Part shown: in pieces, positions 1 to 8,133 of the stretch
Layout of the letters: each line of letters starts with the position of its first letter
Numbering within the stretch: position 1 is the first letter of the stretch
From: Terriglobia bacterium
GTDB taxonomy: Bacteria; Acidobacteriota; Terriglobia; Bryobacterales; Bryobacteraceae
Assembly (NCBI GenBank): GCA_025363475.1
Contig: JANYDS010000058.1
Span: forward strand, 1 to 38,685
Reading direction: 5' to 3'
DNA: 38,685 nucleotides
Notes under the pieces: generated by a model
Seen by the model: only the letters and a program-made list of their open reading frames with translations
The model's database searches: none
What the model was told of the DNA's origin: nothing
Program-made: the position numbers and the translations under genes

Positions 1-59
1 GCCTCCTCGGCAACCTTCGCCTTCAGGCTGGGCGGATGACTCTTTCTCGTTTTTGGCAT
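1..59 (-). CDS. Partial IS3-family transposase OrfA (N-terminal 19 codons)
   Basis: Starts at an ATG (bases 59-57) preceded by AAGGAGAG and runs off the left edge. The peptide begins MPKTRKSHPPSLKAKVAEE, identical to the first 19 residues of the right-hand copy; one silent base differs. OrfA of IS3-family elements is a small helix-turn-helix DNA-binding protein that is normally joined to OrfB by programmed frameshifting. Only the basic N-terminus is visible here. Confidence 0.8.
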   Translation of the reverse strand, partial: MPKTRKSHPPSLKAKVAEE

Positions 60-139
60 TGACTCTCCTTCATTTTCAATGCCGCCTTTCCTGTCTAAGA
101 AGCGGTCCTTTTTTTGTCCAGGTTTTGGGGTTTATTACA
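1..139 (-). mobile_element. Left partial copy of an IS3-family (IS150-like) element
   Basis: Bases 1-139 are, read in reverse complement, nearly identical to the element at 38412-38685: only four or so mismatches over the shared 139 bases. The inner tip reads TGTAATAAACCCC on the minus strand, close to the TGTACTGACCCC tip that I recall for IS150. The terminal repeat, the leader and the first 19 codons of orfA are present; the rest lies outside the window. The two tips differ at positions 6-8 (TAA here, TGG on the right), so they are separate copies rather than one sequence seen twice. Confidence 0.85.
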
Positions 140-169
140 AATGTTCCGCCATCCTCAAATGTCACATCA

Positions 170-1369
170 ATGACACCCCGCCTCCTCCGCAGCATCAATT
201 CGCAGGCGGTATTGCAACTGCTCCGGGATCACAGCCCCTGTTCCTGCGCCGACCTCGCGCGCCTCAGCGGACTCAGTGCCCCCACCGTCGCCAGCAGCGT
301 AGCGCTGCTCGCAGGGTTGAAACTGGTCACCCGCCCCGGCAGCGGGCCTTCCAGCGGCGGACGCCCTCCCACGCTTCTTGAATTCAACAGCACCTTCGGC
401 TACGTCGCCGGCATGGAAATTACCGCCACCCACATCCGTACCCGCATCGCGGACCTGAACGGTGTCTGCGCGGGTGAACGGGAAGACGTGATCGGAAAGA
501 AGTCCGATCCCCGATCCGTGGTTAAACAGTTCGCGCGGCAATTTGCAGACCTGCGCGGCGTGCTCAGGATTCCCGCAAAGCGTATGCTGACCGCCGGAGT
601 CTCCGCTCCCGGGATTACTGACGTTGATGCCGGCGTGGTCACCTTCGTTTCCGGCATGACCGATTGGGAAGACGTCCCGCTCGCAGAACTCCTCCAAAAC
701 GAAACCGGCCTCGACACGGTGGTGGAGAACGATGTCAATCTCTCCGCCCTCGCCGAGCGCTGGCACGGCATCGCCAAAGACGAGAAGAACTTTGCGTTTG
801 TCTCGGTCGGGCGCGGCGTCGGCGCGGGCCTTTTCATCAACGGTGACCTCTTTCACGGGCCGGAATGGACGGCGGGCGAAATCGGCTACCTGTATGCCCC
901 GGCGAACGGGACATCGTTTACGCAGAAATCGAGAGCGGGTGCACTGGAAACTTCCATCGGTTCGGAAGGGATCGAAGAGCAGTGGCTGCGGGCGGGTCGC
1001 ACGCCCAAATTGTCCGCGATGCAGATTCTTGATCTGGCGCTGGCGGGCGACGCTGACGCCGTAAGGATTGTGCAGCGGGAGGCGGCAATTCTGGCGGCAG
1101 TCTGCACTACTTTGAGTCTGGTGATCAACTGCCCGCTCATTGTGCTGGGGGGCGAACTGGGTGGTCATGAATCCCTGTTCCGCGCTACGGCATCATTGTT
1201 GGAAAGGAATGAATTTGCCCGGCCGCGGCTTGTGGTCAGTCCGCTGGGTCGGGACGCGGCCCTTACCGGCGCGGTAAGGCTGGCATTGCAGCGGGCGGCA
1301 ATTTCCCCATGCCTGTTTCACGCGTGCCGCGGTTGTCTTGACGCCACGTCATCGAACTGCAACACTTAA
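170..1369 (+). CDS. ROK-family transcriptional regulator (NagC/XylR-like)
   Basis: A 399-residue protein with an N-terminal winged helix-turn-helix (about residues 1-70; LLRDHSPCSCADLARLSG followed by SAPTVASSVALL) and a C-terminal ROK sugar-kinase-like domain. The domain shows VSVGRGVGAGLFINGDLFHG and TAGEIGYL, the usual ROK glycine-rich phosphate and sugar-site motifs. Proteins of this family repress or activate sugar catabolic genes and respond to a sugar or sugar phosphate. The CxCGxxGC zinc motif found in many ROK proteins is absent: the matching stretch after GEIGYL has no cysteines. The ATG at 170 is the first in-frame start after the IS tip at 139, and no clear Shine-Dalgarno sequence lies in the 30 bases between them, so the original promoter and perhaps a few codons were probably displaced. 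The TonB receptor begins 37 bases after the stop codon and is a likely target or operon partner. Confidence 0.85.
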   Translation: MTPRLLRSINSQAVLQLLRDHSPCSCADLARLSGLSAPTVASSVALLAGLKLVTRPGSGPSSGGRPPTLLEFNSTFGYVAGMEITATHIRTRIADLNGVCAGEREDVIGKKSDPRSVVKQFARQFADLRGVLRIPAKRMLTAGVSAPGITDVDAGVVTFVSGMTDWEDVPLAELLQNETGLDTVVENDVNLSALAERWHGIAKDEKNFAFVSVGRGVGAGLFINGDLFHGPEWTAGEIGYLYAPANGTSFTQKSRAGALETSIGSEGIEEQWLRAGRTPKLSAMQILDLALAGDADAVRIVQREAAILAAVCTTLSLVINCPLIVLGGELGGHESLFRATASLLERNEFARPRLVVSPLGRDAALTGAVRLALQRAAISPCLFHACRGCLDATSSNCNT

Positions 1370-1406
1370 TAACGGTCTTTTAGTAAACGAAAGAGGTCCA
1401 TCAACT

Positions 1407-4244
1407 ATGAAAAAACTCCTCCTCGCCCTCCTGCTTGTGAGCGCTTTCGCGTTCGGGCAAACGGCAATCAACGGCACAATTCGCGGTCATGCGACAGATG
1501 CCTCGGGCAGCGCTATTGCGGCAGCTAAAGTTACGGCAATCAATGCGGGTACGGGCTTTGAACGCGATGTGGAAAGCAATGAGGACGGGCTGTTTGTTCT
1601 GCCGAACCTCCCGCTGGGCAGCTATACGCTGAGCATTCAGAAGAACGGCTTCAATACGGATAAGCATACGGGAATCGTCCTCGATGCAGGTATGGAAGCG
1701 GTGATTGACGCGCAGCTAAAAGTCGGCTCAGTCGAGACCACGGTAGAAGTTACCGGCGGCGCACCCATTGTGGACCCTTCGCGCACGAGCACGGGCCGTA
1801 CGATTTCTTTTGAAGAAACGAATAACCTGCCACTGACTTCGCGGAACCCGTACAACTTTGTACTGTTCCAGCCTGGCGTCAGCGGCCATCCGAACCCTGA
1901 ACTCGGCATTCCGCGGTTGATGAACACCAACGGTCTGACGGATCGTACACAGTATCAACTGGATGGCACGGTGGATACCGAAAGTGACCGCTACGGCATA
2001 CGCCTCTTTGCCATCGCCAACAGTTATGTGGCGGAAGTACAGACGGTTTCCAACAGCTTCTCGCCTGAATTTGGCAAGACGGCCGGCAACATTTACAACG
2101 TCATCACCGGTTCGGGCAGCAATGCCTTCCACGGGCAGTTCCAGTACATTGGCCGCCCCACGGATCTGGTGGCCCGGCCCATCCTGGCCACTGCCACCAC
2201 CATCAAACCGATTGCCAACAACCTTTCGGCAAATGCCGGAGGCGCGATCATCAAGAACAAGCTTTTCTTCTTTGGTGCGTATGAACATGTCACTCGCAGC
2301 ACTCCGAATCCAATTACCATTACCGCTGCAAACGCTGCTGCCCTGAACATTTCAGCTGCTCAACTGACCAACCCGCCCGCCGTGGAGCATGCGCACTTCA
2401 TGGATACCCGGCTCGACTGGGCGATTTCATCGAAGCATCAGGCTTTCATTCGCTACAACTTCTTCCGCAACGAGTATCCGTTCAATACGAACGTTGGTGG
2501 ACTGAACACGCAGAGCGTTGGGGCGGATTTTAAGGATCGTGCGCACGTTCTTGGTGCTCAGATCATTTCATCCTTTACCCCCACTTTGCTGAATGAACTG
2601 CGCTTCGGCTGGCCCTATCGCAATCAGAGACACGTTGCCGGACCCACCACGGGTACCGGGCCGGAGATCCTGATCAGCGGCGTCGCCAACATTGGTGGCA
2701 GCAATGCGACGGGCGACCGTTTCCAGGAAAAAATCCCCAACCTGAATGACAACGTCACCTGGATTCATGGTGCTCACACCATCAAGGGCGGCTATGGCTT
2801 CCAGCAGAATCTTGACACGCAGGCCAACCAGATTTTCACGCAGTATAACTTCGCCAGCATTGCTGCTTATCAGTCGGCTTTGTCGGGCGCGAATCCGCTG
2901 GCTTACAGCAACTATTCGGCCAGCGTCGGTACGCCGGGTGCGTGGTATCACACGTTCTTCTGGGATACGTTTCTGCAGGACAGCTGGCAGGTGACTTCGA
3001 AACTGCTGGTAGTGGGCGGCGTTCGCTATGACAAGTTCAATGGCGCTGTGCCTTCCCCCACCGCGATTTTCCCTTACTCGCAGAGCTTCCGTACGCCGAA
3101 CACGAATTTCGCGCCGCGTATTGGTATTGCGTGGTCGCCCAGTTCAAAAACGGTTGTGCGCATCAACTCAGGGCTGTTTTATGAAGCGCCTCCGACGAAC
3201 ATGTACTTCCGTGCCTTGTTCGCTGATGGCGGCTCGCCTTCTTATGCCGGTACGATTTCATCGGCAACAGCAGGCGCTCCCCGGTTCCCCGCTGCCGCTG
3301 TCGGCTCGCTGCCGCGCTCATCCACTGATATTTATACGATTACGCCGAATTTCAAGAACGGCTATGCGATCAACTCCAGCTTCCAGGTCACACGGCAGCT
3401 GACGCAGAACGACGCGCTGACGGTTGGCTATGCCAACACAGCGGGCCGCAACCTGCTCTATCTCCGCAATATGAACCTGATCAACCCCACCAGCTTCCTG
3501 GCGGATGGCCGCCCGGTGTTCAGCACTGCGGTGAACGCTTCAACCCGGCTTGATCCGCGGGTGAATAATATCGCACTGCAGGATACCGGTGCCAACAGCT
3601 CTTACAACGCGCTGATCACCAACTTCCAGCACCGCACGAAGTCGGGTCTGACGGTGAACGCTTCCTACACGTGGTCGCACACCATCACGGATGCGCCGGA
3701 AGCCCATGCCTTTGACCAGACGCTGCTCTTCGTGGCTGACCCCACGAACCGCAAGCGTGATCGCGCCAACAGCGTGATTAACCGCCCGAATGCGTTCTCA
3801 CTGACGTCTGTTTATTCACCCACCGTCAAGTTGTCGAACAAGGTGATGAATTATCTGGCGAACAACAACCAGGTGACGTTCCTTGCGATCATCAGCTCGG
3901 GCGACCAGCAGACCATTACGTCCAACGTTGTGCTCAACAACGACACGCTGGGCGGAACGGGTGCCAACCGGCCACTCTACACCTCACGCAACACGCTGCG
4001 GACTCCGAGCGTCTATCAGTTCGACGCTCGCTACAACCGCACTTTCTTCCGCGTTAAGGAACGGCTTGCTCCCAGCTTCTTTATGGAAGCCAACAATCTG
4101 TTCAACCATCCGAATATCACGTCCATCAATGCGGTGGCGACGGTTAATTCGGCGGGCGTCATTACAGGCCAGCCGACTCTTGCTCCCACCAGCACTCTCC
4201 TCGAAGGTCGCATAGTACAGCTTGGAGTCAGGGTCGCCTGGTAG
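1407..4244 (+). CDS. Oar-like TonB-dependent receptor with carboxypeptidase-regulatory N-terminus
   Basis: 945 residues. The ATG at 1407 is preceded by AAAGAGG and starts a clear signal peptide (MKKLLLALLLVSAFAFGQ). Residues about 20-105 form a CarboxypepD_reg/Cna-B-like domain (INGTIRGHATDASGSAI, then a glycine-valine-rich strand pattern). A plug domain with NNLPLTSRNPYNFVLFQPGV follows, and then a long beta-barrel that ends in an aromatic residue (QLGVRVAW), as outer-membrane barrels do. Such proteins are abundant in Acidobacteriota and probably import oligosaccharides or other large substrates using the TonB/ExbB/ExbD system. The ROK regulator just upstream hints at a carbohydrate substrate. 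An upstream in-frame ATG at 1338 lies inside the ROK gene and was rejected because it would bury the signal peptide. Confidence 0.88.
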   Translation: MKKLLLALLLVSAFAFGQTAINGTIRGHATDASGSAIAAAKVTAINAGTGFERDVESNEDGLFVLPNLPLGSYTLSIQKNGFNTDKHTGIVLDAGMEAVIDAQLKVGSVETTVEVTGGAPIVDPSRTSTGRTISFEETNNLPLTSRNPYNFVLFQPGVSGHPNPELGIPRLMNTNGLTDRTQYQLDGTVDTESDRYGIRLFAIANSYVAEVQTVSNSFSPEFGKTAGNIYNVITGSGSNAFHGQFQYIGRPTDLVARPILATATTIKPIANNLSANAGGAIIKNKLFFFGAYEHVTRSTPNPITITAANAAALNISAAQLTNPPAVEHAHFMDTRLDWAISSKHQAFIRYNFFRNEYPFNTNVGGLNTQSVGADFKDRAHVLGAQIISSFTPTLLNELRFGWPYRNQRHVAGPTTGTGPEILISGVANIGGSNATGDRFQEKIPNLNDNVTWIHGAHTIKGGYGFQQNLDTQANQIFTQYNFASIAAYQSALSGANPLAYSNYSASVGTPGAWYHTFFWDTFLQDSWQVTSKLLVVGGVRYDKFNGAVPSPTAIFPYSQSFRTPNTNFAPRIGIAWSPSSKTVVRINSGLFYEAPPTNMYFRALFADGGSPSYAGTISSATAGAPRFPAAAVGSLPRSSTDIYTITPNFKNGYAINSSFQVTRQLTQNDALTVGYANTAGRNLLYLRNMNLINPTSFLADGRPVFSTAVNASTRLDPRVNNIALQDTGANSSYNALITNFQHRTKSGLTVNASYTWSHTITDAPEAHAFDQTLLFVADPTNRKRDRANSVINRPNAFSLTSVYSPTVKLSNKVMNYLANNNQVTFLAIISSGDQQTITSNVVLNNDTLGGTGANRPLYTSRNTLRTPSVYQFDARYNRTFFRVKERLAPSFFMEANNLFNHPNITSINAVATVNSAGVITGQPTLAPTSTLLEGRIVQLGVRVAW

Positions 4245-4330
4245 ATACTTCGCAGTTTCCGGCAGCGGTTTACGCAGAGACGGTACTGGCGGTCATCTTT
4301 CAGGATGCCCAGCAGTATTTTCTGGAACCG

Positions 4331-5725
4331 ATGCTTCAGATACATTACGCTCATACACTCATGCTGGCGCGCCAGGGGATCATCCCCTCCGCGCCAGCTC
4401 GGCGTTGTATTGAAGCGCTGGATGCTCTTGACCGGGAGCATCTGGCTTCCGTCCCCTACGACGGGAAATCGGAAGATCTTTTCTTCTACATAGAAACGCA
4501 GCTGGAAGCGCTGGCCGGAATTGAGAACGCAGGCCAGATGCATACCGCACGGAGCCGGAATGACATCGCTCTGACGCTTTACCGGATGCGGGTCCGGGGC
4601 GAAATTTTGAAGCTGACCGGGGCGGTTCGTGCGGTCCGCCGGGTGCTGCTGGAACTGGCGAAGCTGCATGTGGAAACGCTGATGCCTGCGTATACGCATA
4701 CGCAGCCCGCGCAGCCGATTACTTTTGCGCACTACCTGCTGGCAGTGCTGGAATTATTGGGGCGCGATGAGCGCCGTCTGCGGGCGGCTTTTGTTACCGT
4801 CAACCGGTCGCCGATGGGTGCCTGTGCCATCTCGACAACGGCCTTTCCCATTGACCGGAACTATACTGCCGAACTGCTGGGTTTTGAAGGTTTACAAATC
4901 AATTCGTATGGTGCGATTGCGGCAACTGACTATCTGACCGAGACTTGCGGCGCGATTGCCACTGCGATGGTAAATCTGGGCCGCGTGGCTCAGGATTTCC
5001 TGCTCTGGAGTACGGCTGAATTCGGGTATCTCAGGCTCTCGAATGCATGGGTGCAGATCAGCAGCATCATGCCGCAGAAGCGGAATCCGGTGCCGCTCGA
5101 ACACATTCGTGTGTTGGCCAGCAAGGCTCTGGGCGAGGCGCAGGGTGTGTTCCTGGCGCTGCATAATACGCCTTTTGGGGATATCAACGACGCGGAAGAT
5201 GATCTGCAGCCGCTGTTCTTTCATGCGAGTGCCGATGCTTTGCGGGCACTGCGGATTATGGGCGGTGTGATGGCTGAGTGTGAAGTGAATGTGGCGCGGA
5301 TGGCGGAACGGGCCAATGCGGATTTCCTGAGCGTGACGGAGTTGGCGGATACCTTAGTCCGGCGCGAGAAGATCAGCTTCCGCGAAGCCCATCATATTGT
5401 CTCGGCGGCGGTGAAGGAACTGCATGGGGAGTATTCGCCGGAACGTATGGTTGATGCCGTCATGGCGGGCCGGAAGTTAGTTACGCCGCGCGAGGATTTG
5501 CTGCTGGCGCTGGATCCGCGAAACTTCGTGAATGTTCGCGTTCATCCAGGTGGGCCGGCACCATCTGTTGTGGCTGGTGCGCTGGTGGATATGGATCGGG
5601 ATATTGCTGATACTGAAACCTGGCTGACCGGGAAGACGGCGCTGATGGAAAGTTACCCGCGTGCGATCAGGGCAGCCTGCGCCGCCCTGATCAGCTCAGA
5701 ACTTCATTCCGAGCCGCGACTGTGA
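4331..5725 (+). CDS. argH: Argininosuccinate-lyase-like enzyme (fumarase/aspartase superfamily)
   Basis: 464 residues from the first ATG. The superfamily blocks are visible: MHTARSRND (canonical HTGRSRND), YTHTQPAQPITF, TAFPIDRN and the signature SSIMPQKRNPVPLEH (canonical GSSxMPxKxNP). The C-terminal part (about 380-464) looks like the ArgH C-terminal domain. The usual reaction is cleavage of argininosuccinate to arginine and fumarate. Deviations such as G to A in TARSRND and I in place of the first G of GSS leave room for a paralogue with another substrate. The frame stays open upstream of 4331 and encodes plausible lyase N-terminal sequence (GRLVDTSQFPAAVYAETVLA and onwards), but no ATG, GTG or TTG occurs there; only a CTG at 4238, overlapping the stop of the receptor gene. 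The true start is therefore uncertain and may lie at or near 4238. Confidence 0.8.
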   Translation: MLQIHYAHTLMLARQGIIPSAPARRCIEALDALDREHLASVPYDGKSEDLFFYIETQLEALAGIENAGQMHTARSRNDIALTLYRMRVRGEILKLTGAVRAVRRVLLELAKLHVETLMPAYTHTQPAQPITFAHYLLAVLELLGRDERRLRAAFVTVNRSPMGACAISTTAFPIDRNYTAELLGFEGLQINSYGAIAATDYLTETCGAIATAMVNLGRVAQDFLLWSTAEFGYLRLSNAWVQISSIMPQKRNPVPLEHIRVLASKALGEAQGVFLALHNTPFGDINDAEDDLQPLFFHASADALRALRIMGGVMAECEVNVARMAERANADFLSVTELADTLVRREKISFREAHHIVSAAVKELHGEYSPERMVDAVMAGRKLVTPREDLLLALDPRNFVNVRVHPGGPAPSVVAGALVDMDRDIADTETWLTGKTALMESYPRAIRAACAALISSELHSEPRL

Positions 5726-5746
5726 AGGAGTGGTTAGAGCGCTCCG

Positions 5747-7876
5747 TTAGTTCTCTGAAGGCAGGCTGTAGGCGATGTACTCGCCCGAGTAACTGCCTCC
5801 ACTTACTGCCACGATGATGTACTGTTTACCATCTACCGAGTAAGTCATGGGTGAGCCGCTTTGCGGTGCGGGCATCCAGACTGCTCCGACCTGCTGACCG
5901 TTCTTCTTGTCGTAGGCCCGGAGCATCGCTCCGCGGGGATGTTCGGATGTGGTGGTGACTTGCGGGTCACCCAGAATCACCAGTGTCCTGGTAACGATCA
6001 GACCTACGCTGCCCTGCTGGCCGGTCTTGGGGATATTGAGTCCCTTGAGTGCCGGGTGGTTGCGGACGTTGTCGGGTGTATCGCCATGCGGGACCTGCCA
6101 CATGAGTTCACCGCGATCGAGATTGACTGCGGAGAGCACTCCATAAGGCGGTTTGACTAGGATCAGGCCGTCCACGGTTAAGCCATTGCCACCTGCGGCG
6201 GGTGCCTGACCAGGCCCGGACTCTGCAACGGGTTTGCCGATGATGGTGGCGAGTTTCGCCTGCGTGGCACTGGTCTTGGGTGAATCCGCTCCGCTGCCGA
6301 AACCGGGGCCTTCGTTGACGCGGAACTCCCGCCCGGCGATACCGGCAAGGTACTTGATGTCAGAGAAGCCAGGAGGCGGTTCCACCAGACCCAGCGGCGA
6401 TACGCCGGCGTTGGCGGCCTGTGCGTAAACGGTGTGGGTCTCGGGGTCATACGACGCGCCGGGCCAGTTGGTACCGCCGCCAAGAGTCCCGATCGTCAGA
6501 GACGCGAGCGGGCCATTGACCTTGCTCACAACCGGGGGCAGGAACATGGGGCCGAGCTTATACATCTTGACCTGTTCGAGCGCCTTGGCACGCAGCTCCG
6601 GGGTGAAGTTAATCAGTTCATCCGGCGTGATGGCCTGACGGGCATAGGCTGGCGGTTTGGTGGGGAAGGGCTGCGTGGGTGAATACCATTCGCCGGGTAC
6701 GTCGCCCGCAGGTACGGGACGCTCTTCAATGGGCCACACAGGTACTCCGGTGACGCGGTCGAAGACATAGAGGAACGATTCCTTGCTGGGCAGCGCGACA
6801 GCCTTGATGGCTTTGCCGTTTACGGTGATATCGGCGAGCAGCGGAGCCGAGGACAAATCGTAATCCCACATGGGATGGTGAACCACCTGATAGTGCCATT
6901 TGCGTTTGCCGGTTTTGAGGTCGACGCAAACCAGACTATCGGCGAAAAGATTGTTACCGGGGCGGTGGCCGCCGTACTGGTCGGAGGTGGGGTCTTCCAC
7001 GGCGAGGTAGACCAGACCGAGCTCTTCATCGACCGTGATCTGGGTCCAGACGCCGGCGTTACCGTTGATTTCGGCGGAGTCTTTCAGCCAGGTATCGTAG
7101 CCGTATTCGCCGGGTTTGGGGATGGTGTTGAACTGCCAGAGTTTCTTGCCGGTACGAACGTCATACGCGGTGACCATGCCTTTGGTGTTGTTGTGAGTGA
7201 TGACCTGCGTCCCCTCTTTAAAGGACGACCCGACGATGATGACATCCTTCGCGATGGTGGGCGTGGAATGCAGGCCGATTTCACCGGTTTCAAGATCGAT
7301 CTGATTATTGAGGCCGCTGATGGCACCGATCTTCATATCCACCAGACCATCTTTGCCGAAGGCGCTGATGGCCTGACCGGTCTTTGCGTTCAGGGCAGCG
7401 AGGCGGTAGCCGGTGGTCACGTAGATGATTCGGTCATCACCCTTGCCGTCCGTCCAGTACGAAAGGCCGCGACCGGAAAGCTGGCGCGGGGAGATGGCGG
7501 CGCGGGTGCCTTCACGCAGGCTGTGTGCCCATATGAGTTCGCCCGTTTTGGCATCAAGGGCGACCACAGAACGGCGCGTGCCGGCAGTGGTGTAAATCAC
7601 GCCCTTCACCATAAGCGGCGTGCCTTCCAGCTTGTATTCAGCGCGGGTGCCGAGGCTGTCCGTTTTGAAGCGCCAGGCGACTTCGAGTTTATTGAAGTTG
7701 GAGGCATCGATCTGGGAGAGCGGTGAGTATTTTGAGCCTCGCGCATCGGCCGTGTAATAGGGCCATTCGCCGTTTTGGGTGGAAGGCTGGGCGGCGGTTG
7801 TCTGGCCCCAGGCCTGAGCCGCGATGGCAAGAAGTGAAAGTCCGGCGGCGACGACAGGCGGTCGTTTTGAATACAT
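5747..7876 (-). CDS. Soluble PQQ-dependent dehydrogenase (glucose/alcohol dehydrogenase type), exported
   Basis: 709 residues, with a signal peptide (about 1-24, ending AWGQ) and an eight-bladed quinoprotein propeller. Repeated tryptophan-docking-like blocks are visible (VVALDAKTGELIW, VTAYDVRTGKKLW, LVCVDLKTGKRKW, LSAVNLDRGELMW). HHPMWDYDL at residues 333-341 corresponds to the HHD/WDxD active-site region of PQQ glucose and alcohol dehydrogenases. It should oxidise an aldose or alcohol in the periplasm and pass electrons to quinone or cytochrome c. There are no N-terminal membrane helices (unlike membrane-bound Gcd) and no C-terminal haem c domain, so it needs a separate acceptor. The start ATG is preceded by AGAGGGA. 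It converges with the argH-like gene, 21 bases apart. The substrate cannot be read from the sequence. Confidence 0.85.
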   Translation of the reverse strand: MYSKRPPVVAAGLSLLAIAAQAWGQTTAAQPSTQNGEWPYYTADARGSKYSPLSQIDASNFNKLEVAWRFKTDSLGTRAEYKLEGTPLMVKGVIYTTAGTRRSVVALDAKTGELIWAHSLREGTRAAISPRQLSGRGLSYWTDGKGDDRIIYVTTGYRLAALNAKTGQAISAFGKDGLVDMKIGAISGLNNQIDLETGEIGLHSTPTIAKDVIIVGSSFKEGTQVITHNNTKGMVTAYDVRTGKKLWQFNTIPKPGEYGYDTWLKDSAEINGNAGVWTQITVDEELGLVYLAVEDPTSDQYGGHRPGNNLFADSLVCVDLKTGKRKWHYQVVHHPMWDYDLSSAPLLADITVNGKAIKAVALPSKESFLYVFDRVTGVPVWPIEERPVPAGDVPGEWYSPTQPFPTKPPAYARQAITPDELINFTPELRAKALEQVKMYKLGPMFLPPVVSKVNGPLASLTIGTLGGGTNWPGASYDPETHTVYAQAANAGVSPLGLVEPPPGFSDIKYLAGIAGREFRVNEGPGFGSGADSPKTSATQAKLATIIGKPVAESGPGQAPAAGGNGLTVDGLILVKPPYGVLSAVNLDRGELMWQVPHGDTPDNVRNHPALKGLNIPKTGQQGSVGLIVTRTLVILGDPQVTTTSEHPRGAMLRAYDKKNGQQVGAVWMPAPQSGSPMTYSVDGKQYIIVAVSGGSYSGEYIAYSLPSEN

Positions 7877-7968
7877 TGTTCAGGTTCCCTCTGCTCAGGG
7901 AATTATCTGTTGTTTGGGTGCCGGAAGCAATGTTTTTTACAGACGACAATGTTTTGCGGCTTGTCCTG

Positions 7969-7997
7969 TTGACATGGCGTATTGGTGGTGATAGAGT
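7969..7997 (+). promoter_or_regulatory. Sigma70-type promoter for the second TonB receptor
   Basis: A perfect TTGACA (7969-7974) is followed after 17 bases by TAGAGT (7992-7997, four of six matches to TATAAT). The predicted start near 8004 leaves a leader of about 130 bases before the ATG at 8134. It lies in the divergent region between the PQQ dehydrogenase and the receptor. Confidence 0.6.
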
Positions 7998-8021
7998 TCT
8001 GTCCGGGTGCGGCAGAGCTTA

Positions 8022-8083
8022 AGAGAGCCGTCTCTTTGCGTGGGCTTTTGACCCCATGTTCAGGGACGGCTCTTTGTTTTTTG
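8022..8083 (+). terminator. Terminator-like hairpin in the leader of the TonB receptor gene (possible attenuator)
   Basis: AGAGAGCCGTC... pairs with GACGGCTCTTT: arms 8022-8032 and 8065-8075 form an 11-bp stem (one G-U) around a 32-base loop. The loop holds a smaller TGGG/CCCA pairing (8041-8044 with 8053-8056). The sequence after the stem is TTGTTTTTTGG, a T-rich tract. Because the promoter lies just upstream and the gene just downstream, the structure fits a transcriptional attenuator or the 3' end of a short leader RNA. This is inference from pairing alone. Confidence 0.45.
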
Positions 8084-8133
8084 GCTGCCGGAACAGCGCA
8101 CTTGTATCTGCGCAAAAGGAAAAAGGGTAAACC

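Noticed and set aside
53-169. Start of the ROK reading frame at 53
   Set aside because: It lies inside the IS element and on the opposite strand to orfA. The peptide before residue 40 is not ROK-like.
167-1168. 333-codon minus-strand frame opposite the ROK gene
   Set aside because: Antisense shadow in GC-rich coding DNA; the peptide is rich in Arg/Gly/His with no domain pattern.
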